Assembly: GCA_014549065.1 (NCBI GenBank) | Contig: JACDOX010000008.1 | Coordinates: 6,324,141 to 6,388,140, forward strand | DNA from: Cardinalis cardinalis | Taxonomy: Eukaryota > Chordata > Aves > Passeriformes > Cardinalidae | Direction: 5' to 3' | Length of the DNA: 64,000 nt | The notes under the pieces: generated by a model | What the model was told of the DNA's origin: nothing | The model's database searches: none | What the model saw: the letters and a program-made list of their open reading frames with translations, nothing else | Position numbers and translations under genes: made by a program | In this document: piece after piece, positions 25,406 through 40,400 of the stretch | How the letters are laid out: every line of letters starts with the position of its first letter | How positions within the stretch are numbered: position 1 is the stretch's first letter

Positions 25406-28400
25406 CTGTAGAAAAGAAAGAGAATGGAATTCAGTTACATTTTTCCTCTCCAATCAACCTGTTCAAGTCTTTCTGGCATTTTCAGGCTCCATGTTTTCCC
25501 TCTCTTTACAAGGCACAGTTACCAAGAACTGAAGATAGGGTAAGGTTCTCTTTTGTGTCAGTGACTCAAAGTTCCCCTTTGCCCCTGCTGAGAGTCCCCA
25601 GTACAGCATGGGTTAAGACACTCCAGTATCTTTACATCTGTGGCATCGATTTCTTCCCTCCTGCCTTCTTCCTTACAACCTTGCACTACATCTGCCTTCT
25701 TTCTATCAAAGGAGAGATGAATGAGCCTTTGTGTCCTAGTCCACCAGCAATGCTGGCCCCTGATGAACTAGTCCCTGCAGCACAATCCTTCCTTTTCTCA
25801 ACAGCTTTTATAGAAAGTCTCACCCTGACCACACCTGAAAAACCTGCACCAGAAGCTCATTTTCAGTCTTTCTCAAAAAAGGGTAGTGTAATAACCATCT
25901 GGTTATGGAAGAGGAGTTGTATATTTAAAGTTTGAGAGATTATGACAACAGGTTGTTAAGAGACAGGGTCTGAATTTCTTTACACAAAAGCTTGGCTCAC
26001 CTGCTCACTCACAGGCATCCACCTGTTCACTGCAGTCCTGCTGCTCGTGTGCTTGATAATGAGACACACTTTCCATTCTGCTTGTCTCAGTGAGAAAAAC
26101 ACACTTCCTCTCTAATTCTGTACCTACTGCAGCAAACTTAACACAACGGAAGTGTGATTTAATACTGTGGGCATTTCACATGCCAATAAAATCTTCATTT
26201 CAAGAAAGACAGAAACCCACTGTCTCTGTCAGTGCATAAACCAGGTGCATTTACACCCACATAGGTCCAGACAGACACTCACANGACTATGTCTGTAATG
26301 CAAACTATCTTCAAAACTCAAATCACTCAACCCTTGCCAAAAAGACTGATATGTTTCTAAAACATGTAAGATGTATCTGCATAACAAAATATAAAGGCAA
26401 ATGTGAGCAAAAGAACAGTTCTAGGGCAACCGCAAACACAGATTATAATACAAACAAACACAGATTATAATCTATACCAGGGAGATTATTGACATTAATC
26501 TCTTCCCAAAAGAAGTGCTGCATTCAGTTCCATAGAGGTGCATTTTTAAGAGGTTAGAGAGCAACAGAACAAATAATTTATTTTGTAATTTCATTTCTGT
26601 TCTAGATTATTAAATTCTCTACTAAAAGAAACATTATAAGCAATACTGCAGAAAAAAGTGATAAAACTATTAATATGAAATAAGATTTTATAACANTAAC
26701 ACTTAAGCAGTAACAAATATTTTCACGACAGGCAAAATGGTAGCTTGACATTTGTAGGTCAAGTTCACAGTCCATTAAGGACTGTTTTATGTACTGGTTG
26801 GACTACTATGTGATGGTCCTTTTCATGATGAAAAGTTTGAAGCCCAGACTACTCTAAAAAGTTCAAAGACTGCAATGTGTTTATTGAATTAGCGTGTTCC
26901 AGGCGTCATTTGGGAAAAAACTCAGAACATAATTTTCCTCTGAGAGCCCTAACAAAGCTCACAGAATGCAGGAAAAGAGAATTCAGTATTAGAACTTTTG
27001 TCTGATTTTCTCCCTTTTAATAGTCAAATAAGTAACTACAAAACTAAGAGGTGGTAATTTAACCTCCCTTCTCCAAGTAAGCTACTGCAGATACCCTCTA
27101 GGCCTGCTGGCTCACGCTCTTACCTCATGACGGGTTCAGCCGCCGTGTGTGCCCGATAGAACAGAGTGTATAAGTAGGGCAGGAGGACGTAGCGCTCTGT
27201 AATGGCTCTCCTGATGATCTGAGTGTTCTTCTCCCCAAAGAGCCACGGTTCGCGCCGTTTGCTCTCCATGTTAGAGTGACCTCTGAAGAAGGGCTGGTAG
27301 GCTCCCGCCTGATACCAGCGAACAAGTAACTCTGGCTCTGGATCTCCAATAAACCCTCCCACATCAGCTAGATATTGCGCAGACAAATAAAAATACACAG
27401 TTTTGGAGATTGCTCTGGAAAATGTGAAGCTCTCCTCTAACAAACATCCCAAGTGTATAAATCCACGCATTTCACAGTTTGCNCACTGTTCTGCTGTTGG
27501 GCAGCTGCTTGTCCAAATGAGAGTAAAACACCAGTGCAACAAGTTATGCTTTGAAAAAAACNAAAAAAACTCAAGAGAGGTTTTGAAGGCTAAGTGAGTG
27601 ATTTTCCCAGGGACAGAGCACTACCACAGTGATGCTGTAAACAGAACACTACCTGAGGACTGCTGCTCCAGATGGGACAAAAACACTGCACAAAAGTTAG
27701 TGGAGAGAGACATGATGGTGAGANCCAGGTTTCAGGCTTCTGAAACCAGACTAATCTGTGAAACCACCTGGAAATGCAGAGGGCTGTTGAGCTTTCCACC
27801 ATCTGTGTTGAAGTCTACCTTGGGAATACAAGCTTGGTGGAGCCATTTATGCAAAGTGAGAAACACATTACCTCCACAGAAGGAAATCCCTGCCATGTTG
27901 ATGGTAAGAAGCATTGGAATGGATATTTTCAAGTAACTCCATTCTGCCGTGTTGTCTCCAGTCCACACTGCCCCTGGAAATACAGAGTTTCAGGATTATG
28001 CAGGAAAATTGAATGTATATCTCAGTTTATGCTTGCAGTTAAGGAAAGAAGACAAGAATAATCATGAACTACTTTGGAATTCCTGTACATTGCACCTTTC
28101 TTTTTTCTTTATACATCTGTGCTCCTGAAATAGGCAATAAAAACAGGTATTGATTTACCACAGGACACAAATTGCTGTTCTACCTTTGACTCATACACAC
28201 CTTGCCAACCTCTCCTGATTTTTTTAATCACTTGNACTCTTATGAGCTTACCACATCAGCATTTCTAAAACAGCTTCTGTCCTCTCTAGACTACTATCCA
28301 TCAAACTTAATAGAATAAAGCAGCAAGGAAGGCATCCAGCTAATCTTTACTGACCATACTTCTGNGATCCAGCAAAAAAAGATCGTGTGAGGACAAATGG

Positions 28401-31400
28401 CCTCTCTTTTCCTGAAGAACGTCTGATGAGTCCTTCTGCAGTTGCCATTTGCTGAAAGTCATTAATAGAAAAGTCAGGAAGACAAACTCTTTAACTGGGG
28501 TACTTTCTACACTGTCTTTTTAGCCATTCTAAGGCAGAAAAACTAAGACATTTCTGTTCCCAGAAATAATACCTATTATTAAATAACATGTTCTTATTAG
28601 AAGACANGTGAACAAAAAGATTCAGTAGTCACACCAACGTAATTTACATTACTATGGTAGTAAGGCACAGATGATGTCACATTTTCTTGTGACCAATGCC
28701 AGTTTATTTNAAATACTGCAATATCCAGCAGAGTTTCAGGCCTTGATGAAGTTTATAGAATACCTACTACTGTGTGAAGTACCACATCACACATACTCCA
28801 TGAGAATAACTGCAGTTTGTATCTCCAGATACTCTACCTGGTAGAATCCGTAGAGGTTGTGTACTTCCCGATGCTCCCAGTTGTTGTANTGCACAGCATC
28901 TTTCTGCATTGTTAGTTCTGCCCCCTTGAAGACTGAAGGCTCATTCATATCATTCCATACAAAGAGGATATTAGTGGATCCCTGTGACACAGGGCTTCAA
29001 TTAGGTCATGACAGAGTCAATCCTGTGATTCTGAGTGTTTATTTCAAGTGGGTGTCAGGCCAGTCTGGGGTATGAGTAGAAACAGCAGCACAAAAGCAAG
29101 ACTTGGTAATTACACTTCTCAGGTCACTTGAAAGCCCCCAGTTATTCATCTCATCCCTCTCAGAGGCCCTTCTAGTCAGGGTAGCAGCCTGCAAGCCCAC
29201 TTGATNTTTGCAATTCTTACAAAACTCAGTAGGCGCTTGCTATTCCTGCTTTCTTGTGAGGGGAAAGAGGCAGGGAAAAGAGAAGTATAAAACAGCCATG
29301 AGGAAAAATCAGAGAAGGCCAGAGTTGAAAGCTGGAGAGAAAAAGCAGCACGGGAAATATCTACTATGTATGTCTACTAGGGAAGTGATTTCAACAACTC
29401 TACTGCAAACCAGAACTTTGAAGCAGGGTGAGAGGAACTGGAGATGTGCAGCAATGGTCACCCAGACACTTTCAGCACTAGGCAGGAAGGTCAGGATGAA
29501 GCGACCTAGCTGTGAGAAGGCACTCCTACATCACTCCTTGCGTGCTGTCATGGTAGTAAAGGCTGGAATAGCAGCACCTGTTTCAGATTATGGGTTCTTA
29601 AAATGCCTGCAGTTTGTCCCTTATATTGCTGCAACTAAGAGTCTGTGTTCACTGGTGGCATATGGGNTCCAACTGGCTCAGTGTAGATATGTCCATGGAG
29701 AAAATCCTTCTGCGGTACTTCAGCTTATCAAGGTATTTTCCTATACACAATAATAGAGCTACAAAGGCCAACAACTTGCTTAGACAGTATATTTTCTCTT
29801 CTCCCTTTTCAGGCTTTCTGGGATATGTAGATCAGAGCAAATAAATACAAACCTTATATGTTTTGAAGGCAAATTGATCTGCATACCATTTTCGCACATC
29901 AGGATTGGTGAAATCTGGGTAACAAGAGGAACCTGGGGATGTTGGAGATCCCAATTATTTATCTGATTTTAAGAATATTGTCTTTGCACCTATATACAGT
30001 GGCCTAAAGCTACAATGGTTTCCATAGGCAGCAATAGTGTAGTTGCTATTTTTTCCGAAATTAAAGCTCAAGACCAAATTCCAGGCTGACTTGGAATCCA
30101 GCACACCCTTTGACATGTTGTGAAGGTCAACACACTTAGATTCAGGAGGTCTGAAGCTAAGCACCATTTAAGGATATCTGCTAGCAGTAGCAGTTTCAAA
30201 TATGTTCACATGTGAACAAGTAGTCACGGAAAGACATCACCACTGGTATTCTGAGCTCAAACAGAAAAGTGTCACTGACAAGCTGAATAACTACATCTGA
30301 CCATGCTACTAGGAGTTGCAGTATATGTCCTTGACTTTTCCCATAATCATTCCTTTGCCAGGACTGTGTGCTTCCTGTCTGTAAAGAAGGGAGACAACCT
30401 CCTCTGCCTCCCTGCAATGAGATCTTCTCATGAAACATAATATGTCAAATCACTNTGTTATTCTTGAATCAAAGTCTTCCAGATCAGGGTCCACTAAATT
30501 TCATCCAGCCTACATAAACTGGTCTCACTGCAGTGGACCATACTGCGTTTCTGTGTCCAAGACAAGCTGGGAAGAGGAATGGCTGTTCTCATTAATAAAT
30601 CCAACTCTTTTAGTTCTAGACACTGGAACTAGCTGCAGATCCAATAGATATAACAGAGGCAATCTATACAGCTGAGGCAATCAGGACATGATGATACCAA
30701 CCCTCACCCATTATTATAAATTATATTAATTTTTAATTTGTATTATAATTATTAATGTTTACAACAAATGCAAGGAATTTGCAAGGAATATAAGGAATTT
30801 GAAAGGAATATAAGAATTCAATTCTGCTTCCATGCATCCCAATTAAACTATTCTGCAAAATTTTTAAAATAAACAGCTTAAAATATAAAGACACAGTGTT
30901 TTTTACCTGGCCAACAGATGCCCTCAAAATCTTGCCCATTTCTGTCTTTTACAAAATATCCCTTTTCTTTTGCCTGTGCATACAGGATATACGAGGGATC
31001 AACCTTAATATGAGGATCTACGATGACCACAAGCTGCCAGGGTAAGAAAATAAAACACATAAATAAAACACATAATTAAGATCAGCTGTGCTTAATAAAA
31101 GAGTAAGAGTTCACTTTTGCTAAAAGGCAGAGAATGACTTCATCTCAGGTAAAGAGAGCTGTGTCCCTAGTTTTAAAAAGCAGATACCAGTTTTTTATAT
31201 ACTCTGTTAGACATATGTACAGGACCTGAATTTACAAGGAGTGCATAAACTTACCCTACTGAAATAAATGACAAAAGCCATTGTTTCAGATAAAAGCAAG
31301 TACCCCAACCCCTAAAAACATTCTGTTTAATTCACTGCTGTATTCTGTGAATGGGAAAATATCTGACTTCCGTGTTCATGTGCCTGCTTAAAATCATACG

Positions 31401-34400
31401 CCTTAAGACAGTTAATTCATTTTACTTTGTGTATCATACAACAGCAACACNTATTGTGTTTTGCAGTTACATTCTGGTGCTTTACTGCAGAGCTGAGAAA
31501 GTACTATAGCTCCAATTGAGAGACTATATAACTTGAATGCTGTTTCAACAATCCCCTTTTCATTGACTTTTGGTAAAGATCAAGCATTAAGCAATTCTAC
31601 AACTCAATAATTCCAAGAAAAATATTTTAGCTGTAAAACCAGAAATACAGAAACACAAAGAAAAGCTGAAACAACCACAGAAAGTATCAATGGTGAAAGA
31701 TCATGTTAAGAAGAAAGATTTTCTGCTGTGTTCATCAATGACAGTGCTGAGCTGCTTCTGTAAGATGGCATTCCACATGGGTCAAATTTAGCTTGATTGT
31801 CAGGATACAGAACAAACTACTAAATAATAAAATGGTATAAGGAACTGAATTAAACAAGATAGCTTGCATGTTGGAAGCATCAGATGGCAACACAGTCTAA
31901 TGTGTTGTAGTTCACNTGATTCCAGTATCTGAAGTACCATGCTTAAAGCTAGACTGGGTAGATTCACACTACAGACAAATCTTTGCTTTCTTCCTGCAAT
32001 ATTATTTACCTTGCGTTTTTTCTTCCTGAGATGTTCTTGCATCTTTCTGGGGTTCTGGAATTTCTTTTTGTCCCAAGTAAAATACCTCTTGCCATCTGTG
32101 TGCTCTATATCCAGCCACATGACATCATAAGGAATGTCATGTGCATCAAAGCCAGCATCCACTGCCTTGACATCTTGTTCATCCTCATAATTCCACCTGC
32201 ACTGATGGTAGCCCAGAGAAAAAAGCGGGGGCAAGGCTTGAGTGCCTAGAAAGAGTATATGAATGAAGATAAAACTCTCANTAAATTCAGTCTTTCCACA
32301 TTATAAGGTGGCATGTCTTGATAGTGACTGGCAGTTCTATCCCCCNGTGTTTTACCTCTTCCTCTAAGGGTGCAGTTTCAGATGGCAATGATTATGCTGG
32401 CTTCTCAATTAGAGGCCAGTTTGACCAGCTGTGAATGCTAGGGAAAACAAGGATAGAGGGCTGTGCTCACAAAGCACGAACCTTTGATCTACACACTTGA
32501 GTTTGTGAACAACTGGCCTCCTGCACACAATGGGCTAGGTAAATATTGACCCACTCTTGGTTACAGCATGTTCCTCAGACAATCTCCTNGGTAAGCACGC
32601 CATTCTGACTCCAATTATGTCAGTTAGTACCTGTCAGTTGTGCAAACTGCTTGAAGATATCAAATGCAGTGGGTCCCATCAGCAGGAAAACATCAATGAT
32701 CCCACTTTCTGACATCCAGCGTACATCAGTTAGAGGCACTGCTCTCTGCTTAGCAGTCTCTGCAGCAGATCTAGATGGAGTGTGCTTAGAAGGAAAACAA
32801 GGTAAACCTGAATCTCTCTCTCTCTATCATACTTTTATTCAATGAAGGAACAAATAGGGAAACACACAAAATTCACCACCACATACCTGGCAGGTAGTAG
32901 GAATAGACACTGAATGTTTCTTATAAATCCTTCACAAATTCTTTACCTTGCATACCACTTACATAAAGTAGAGTAATAGGTAATGAGAAAAAATGGGTTA
33001 TGAGTGGCAAAATATTAAAGTATTTCCGTAATTAAGGACTGTAAATTTTCTGTATGATCTTTGAGTAATATCTATATCATAAAAAAAAAAATTAACCACA
33101 TAATGCAGTGCTGGAAAAGCAAGATTTGCTTGTCAGTTTCAATTTTAACAGAATTCATATGTTTGTGTTTCAAGAGTGAGTTCCTTTCCTGAACATTTTA
33201 TGTTTCTTCAAGGTCAATTACATTCCACAGAAGAATGAGCCTGCTAAGCAGAAATCTGTGGCAATTCCAAGAATTTAAACACTCATAAAAATTTCTCAAA
33301 TCCAAGTGAATGTCAAGATTTTTGTCCACCATTTTTTCTGCCTTCTGCATCCATGTAGACTTTTTCTATGTATTTTCTCTCTTGTCTCCTCCTGTAGATC
33401 TGTTAAGATACAAAATCTATAACTTGGCTCTTGAAAGGAGCGATCTCTTTGTTCTTTTACTTTAATACAACAAATTTAGCAATAGGGAGGACAGGAGGAA
33501 GAGACTGACGATTCTTCATTAGTGAGCAAAAGATAAATCTCCAATAGTGTTAAATTCCTGTTGGCCTTGTCCTGAAGTGTTTTCTTTTGTAATGTAATTC
33601 TGAGGAAAGTGAATAACTCTCACCTCAGCTATTGCCTTTGTACTAATATCCACCAGTGTTTCTGAAGAGTTCATCCAGAAGATCCCTGAAGTTCTGTTAG
33701 GCTTGTGTGCTAAGAGAAGGGGTACTGAACCATAAATACCTATTTTGTCATGTATCTTGTGGCCGAAAATATCCAAATTATAAAGCCGGTAGGCATCACC
33801 ATCACTAGGACAAACAAACAGATGTGTTTGTTACACNTAAGCATCTTGCACTAGGCTAGTTTTAATTCTATTGCTGTCTCACTAAACCTGGTGAATACTC
33901 AGTGAGTGCTCTGTGTTCTAGTCTTTTGTTTNGCACCCAGAGCTGAAATATGGACTGCCTAGATTACTGCTTCTTTGCTTTGGTCCTCACTATCTGAAGC
34001 AAATGAGAGTTTTGCTGCCAGGGAGGCTACTGTGAGTTTGCTTTAAATCCTAAAATATTATTTCTGAACTCTCCCATCCTCCNATAGAATTGCTCTTTTA
34101 TGAGTTCTGCTGAAACATGACCAATCCTGGAAGTCAGAAAAAACTGCATGGAAAACTGGGAGAGAACAGAAAGGGCCATTCATGAAACTGCACACTAGGG
34201 AAAGCAGAATGCCCTACTCCACATGAATAGGGGCTACAATTCAACTAACTAAAATATTAAACTAAAATGTACACTATATGATACATGTATCTCAAGCTCA
34301 AGTCTGGATTAAATTATTAATACTATGTTTTAGTTCTCTCTTACAAAACAAACAANAAAAAAGACACTGCACTCACTAGCAATCTGATGTCTTGACACCT

Positions 34401-37400
34401 TTACCTGGTATTTTTGAGAAGAAGTGTTTCTGTGTGTTGTGGTATTCCATAAACATGGTCATATTCATGTAAAGAGAAGTCCATGCCTACAGAAGTAGGA
34501 CCTGTGGAAATAATATTAAATTATGAGAATGCAGAGTTCTTAGGCTTATCTGAAAAGAATAAAGTAGAGCAACCTACCTGGATAAACCAAAAGAAAATAG
34601 GTTTTAATGTTTCAATAATTAAGTCTTTCATGCTTCCTTTCAACTTCACTTCCATTATTNCTTCTGTTCTATAGAGGTAATGTTTGAAACAGAATTTATT
34701 ATATTTCTTTTGATTTTGAACTTCTTAACAAGATAAAATGAATCACTTTAACAGAAAAAAATCCCACACCCATGTAATCATGGGTCACTTCTTTATTTGG
34801 TAGTGAAACAGCTTAAAATTATCTCCTGTTTCTACCCCGGTTCCTAAAAGCCAAATTTTGCAGCACAGTGAACTTCAGAATCTGAATTGTCTGCTTCCCA
34901 CTGGTCTTCTCTTCAGCCTCAGCCAGGGGAGTAGCATGCACAAGAGTCCCTACCAGTGATATCATCCTGTCACACTACTGAATCCAGAGCAACTTTTGGC
35001 AGGCAACCAGAGATCCTGCAGACTGACAAGCAGCAGCTTCAGGATCAGAATCTGACCATATGGACTTTATTCCTCTGACACAGAAAACACAAAAACATGA
35101 TGCTGGCATAAGACACGAGAAATAGCATTAATAACAAGGGCAAGAGCTTCCTGCCCTCTGTGTCTTGACTGTGAACTGAGGAAGTTTCTGCCACCAAAAG
35201 AAATTGCTTTCAGACTTCCCTCCTTCTACTGCAGTTGCTGGGTAGTGCTGATCACTATAAAAGTCTGCATGATGATCACTATAAAAGTCTGCATGATAAT
35301 GGTAATGGACAAAGCCAAGCAACTAAATTAATATAGAATACAATGGGATGGACAGCAGATCATAATATATTTTGGTAATTTATAATTTAAATTTTATTTG
35401 AGTTACCGCTCTCATGTGTCTATAACCTTTGGCTCTATCACTTAAGATTGCTCAGTATTCCCTTTTTTAGTCCACACTTCAAAACAGTTTCTTTGTGACA
35501 ATTATTAATGCTTAGATATCATGAGAATAAACTACAGGTGAAGTCAATGTTATGTACTAATACTAAAAAAAAAAAAAAGGAAAGGAAAAGGAAATAATGT
35601 ATTATATACGATATATACATGCAAAGTCAGACAATGCAGATAGTGTTAATGCTGTGTCAGAAATGGCATTCAGTGAGTTGATGAAATGGGTCACATTTAA
35701 TGTGTTCCCTCTTGAACAGAGATCAAATGAATATTTGCAGAGTTTTTGTCAAATTGTTACCCATCACTGATTTCTGATTAAAAAAAGTTAAGGCAACTGA
35801 AAAGCAGGAGGAAGCGGGACATTGATAAACATTAAGCAGCTAAACAGAAAGCAGACAGAAATATGAATGAACATGGCTATATACAAAACAGAAAAGCTGT
35901 TTTCAGAACTAGACTGAGACTTACCATGAGCTTTGATGTCCAAGAAACTGCCAAATTTCTCTTGCCAGAGACCTAGATCCTCTTGTTTTTCCTGTACAAA
36001 CAGAAATAACTAAGCCTAGCAAATGAAACTGTGCACATCATGTAGTTTTAAGAAAAACTTAATTGTTCACATGAGATTTATACTGCTTTTTTTTTTGGCC
36101 ACATATGGCTAATATAAATAAATCACAACCACAAATCAGGAATTTACACTGAAGAACGGTTGTACATATGTTGTACACATGTTGTACACAAGCAGTCTGC
36201 TACAGCATAAAAATAATATCTGAGATCTTAGACAGAATCACAGAATGACAGAATAGCCCAGTTTGAAAGAGACCTCAAAAGATCACATGGTCCACCCTTT
36301 AATGGTAGAGGGAGCCTTGATGAGATTATTTAGCAGCCTGTCCAAACAAATCTTGAAAACCTCCCATCATGGGACTATGCCACATCCTGGGAAGGTTGTT
36401 CCAGTGAGTGATTATTCTCACTGTGAAAAATGTGTTTCTCCTTGATCTTGAATAAATTTATGAAATGCATGGGTAGAACCAAACAGAAAAAACATAAACA
36501 AACAGAATCAACTCACTCCCCCAAACAGTAAAGGTCAGACAACAGAAAAAGCTCTTCACACACTCTGGAGTGTCTGTNACTGATACTTTTAACCTCCTTC
36601 TGTCCTGTAATTCATTGTCATAGAATTTACACTTCTTGCAGTGTCTTCCCTAGTTTTCCTTTCTACATTCATCCCACAGTAAGTGGACGTGGCCTCTTGC
36701 AGCTGTGTGCTTTCCCTGGCAGAAATCAGAGCTCAAACATAAGTATGCNGAAGGCAGCACAGCTCCTGCCATTTATAACAGGATAGCAGAGTAAGCAGCC
36801 ATCTGTTCTGCAGGGGGCTAAAATTATATCCCAGACACAGTTCAGCCTCTTGGGAAAACTGCTATGTGCCTCTATGTGCTGCCAGGACCTGGTCTATTTT
36901 AAGAGAGAATTTAATTTCTGTATTAAGCCTGAATGTATGTGGAGACATATTTTTTGACTGTTATAAAAAAGGCCTTGTTCTTTTGGAATTCTCTTTGCAA
37001 TGAACAGGGAATTTGAAAATGACAAATATCACCACAAAGCTCTCTTTTACACATCTGCTCTAGATCAAATAAGAGAACAAATGAGAAATAAATTAGTAAT
37101 AAAAAGGCTATAGAAAAAACCATTTTTGTGCTAAATCTACCTGACTGATGCCCTCTACAACATGGTAAAACACATAAGCCTTCCTCCAACTATGAATTTG
37201 TAAAATATCTCAAAATGTTATACCAGGTCCTTTATGAAAGTGGTTGAACTGTATTTGTAAGCATACTATAGGGCAAAATGAACATGCAATTTAATTTTCT
37301 TTTACAAAATATTCCTGCTGGAATTGCAGTAAGTATGGGTTACCTTAGAGGAATCGCTTGCTGCCTCCTCATTTTGTGCTGTAGGTTTTCTAATGGAAAC

Positions 37401-40400
37401 AAATACATAGAAATAATCAGTTTATTGTTAATGGCTACTGCAAGGGATTAAAGCAGTCTGCAGCTAATTGATCTAGAATTTGTTTGCTAAAACTTCCCCT
37501 CNTATTTACTGTACTAATGAAGTAAATGAGAAGTCATGTTTCAGTGCATAAGAGCTTTCAGAAATTGCAATTCCATACTTTATTTTCAGCTACAGCACAA
37601 CCAGTATATACGATGATGTGATAGACAAATGCTGTACCTGTCACTGGGAGGTGGTTGTAGGTGCTCAAAATACAACAAACCATTGGAATTCACACTCATA
37701 ACAGTCTCACCCTTGGACTGCAGCTCAACTTGGAAGGGGTTTGCTGTGACTCGAAGTTTGTAGTCCTCATTAACACTTGACAGTACCAAAATACCTGCCT
37801 CCTTGTGGGATATGAGCAGTCTGGCAAATGAAAAGCAACAACAGCTTTATATCAATCAGCAGCCCATGAAATCCACTGTAAATAAATAACAATAGATACA
37901 AAAGATGGGCTAAGAATATCTGCATACATTACACAAACCTCAAGTCTAATGTTGAGCCAAAGAAGGCCAGAAATACATGCTGTGCTCAGGGTTCACTGCA
38001 TAGTGCAAAAAGTGGCTACAGAACTGCCATGAAAACTATCCACAGCTTGCATTCCTTTCACATTAAGAGGTAATGCCTTAGGTAAAAACTTTGCATTGTA
38101 ACAAGTAGGCTATTTTCTGATTGGGTCAAACAGGCTTTCTTATGTGTATGATAAAACTTTCTCTATTTTTTAAAATACTTTTTAAATAAGTAGTAAATAA
38201 ATCACATGCATTTTTGTTTTCTCTTCCTATAGGAACTTTACATTGTAGAGGGACAACAGTACTGTAATATAAAGGAGAAAGCTGTATAAGATATTGAGGT
38301 GCTAAATCATCATCACTTAAATCACCCATCACTTACCTCTGGGTGGTAGGTTCCTTTATAAGAACATCAGGAACTTTGTATCTTGGTCTGAGAGGAAATG
38401 CCTCATCAATTTTAAGCCTGAAAATATTGCCTTCTATTTCATAAATTTCTACTTGTAGAGGAACCTGTGAGCAAACAAACAGATAAACTCATAAGGATAA
38501 AAAATACTTCTTTTTAACACAGCATCACCAAACACTTACTGTCTGGAAAAAACCAAAACATGCCTGCTTTCTGATTGATTGTTCTTTAGCACTGTTGAGA
38601 GTAAAATTAATCTTCCATATGAATTTACACCAGTTAACTCTACTTCACCCCGTTGAAGAAGCAATGCCTTTTAAGTGAATTCTTTATCTTCAAGCACCTG
38701 ATATCTAGCATTACAAAAAAAGAACTTATTATTTTGAAATAGTGGTGAAAACTCTAAATTAAAAATATTTTTCAGGACAAAAGTGTTCTATTCAGAACTC
38801 TCTTTTTTCATACAGCCATTAATTTTTTAAAAGTTAAATGCTGATTAGTAAGGACATATTTAGGCTGATAGTTTGCATTTTCTCTCAAATATCTATCACT
38901 GAAGAATCTCAAAACCCGTAAATATTATTAGTCGTGTTGACAATATTCACTGCTCTTTCTGTAAGCACCCTCTCAAGCNATATGGTAGCTCACCTTATTC
39001 TCCTCATGAATGATTTGGAATTTGACATTCTCATCACTTAATGTGACTGAATCCAACAAAACTCGATACAAGGATTTTCCAGGACGTAGAAGTTTCTGAC
39101 GCCTGTCAAGACAGAAAATTATTTTTGGTCTCCCCAGCTCTTGTAGCTTATATCATACAGAGAGACATAATAGTGTTAGAAATGCTTACTTAATCATTTT
39201 TTATTGAGCTTTTTCAAATACAATAATTAGCACTTTAAGTCAAGAGGAAAAAGAAGGAATATAGTTCTGNGCACACCTAAATGCTTATGAATGAGATGTT
39301 AGAGGGGTTCAGGGGTTCACCCATCACCACTCTATATGTTTTTTTATAACAATAATAGTCTCTAGTGNCCAGTTCTTAGCTGTACAATTACATTATCATC
39401 CTTTCATTTATCCCTGAAATTTCAGTTGAATAATCTGTTTTTCATTTTCTGTCATATATCCCTGTAACTTCCAATGAGCACCTTCTACAATCTGGGGTGA
39501 TGAAACACTGTGTTTGTAATTTGTAACCTTCNAATACGCACCAAGAAAATTTTTTCTCAATAAATTTGATGACTACAGAGTTTTGACTACAGCTTTTGGC
39601 CCTGATAATGTTTTTAGGTCAGAGATCCTGAAATAAAGGCTCTTTCAACTGTTTGTAGAATTTTCCATGCCAAGTCCAAGTTTTATGAAGTATTTGAAGA
39701 TAAGTGTCTTGGACGATACCTTAAAGACAAACTTCTTCATTAATAAACCAAATATGTCAGTGACTAATTGGTGTAACAATAGGCAACCATTTCTTTCAGT
39801 CAGTTAGCACAGGAAAGAACACAATGGAGGGAAGAAAAAGGTCAAGAGCACAGTTAGAAATGGGATGAGAAATATGACTTAGCATAAGGTTAACTTTAAG
39901 GGACTAGTGAGCTTGAATTTAGNTTTGACACTGAATTCTGGCCAAGGTACTTACTCAACAGAACTGTAATCACACAGTCAGCTATTGTCACAGACAAATG
40001 ATCTCTACTGAGTGATCTGCTGCTTTGAACTGCAGATATTCAAGAAACATCCATGTCAAGAGAACAACCTGTATCCGAGTGCACTTAAAATATTGCTGGG
40101 GCTTTGTCAGATGAGAGGACTGTTCCTTTTGAACTTTAACAGAAGACATTCTGGGTGTAAGACCACATGCTTTAAAGTCTGCTGATTATCGCTTGCTGAT
40201 AGGCAAGTGGAATGCTCACCTTTGGAAGATAAATCCTGAAAGTAGCAGACTTGCTGTGATTAAAAGTCAATGTGTAACTACACTACAACTCTCCATACCT
40301 GTAAAAAGCAATCTGGTTGCATTTCTTAAAGTTGCTTTTGTCCACAGCCTCATCTTGGACACTAGAAAGAGCAGATAAAGGAAGTGTTTAGATTTGTCCA

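Noticed and set aside
29208..29753. 181-codon plus-strand open frame inside GANC intron 13
   Set aside because: Antisense to GANC, no recognisable domain, mixed composition without a hydrophobic core or signal, contains an N. Length alone is not enough in 64 kb.
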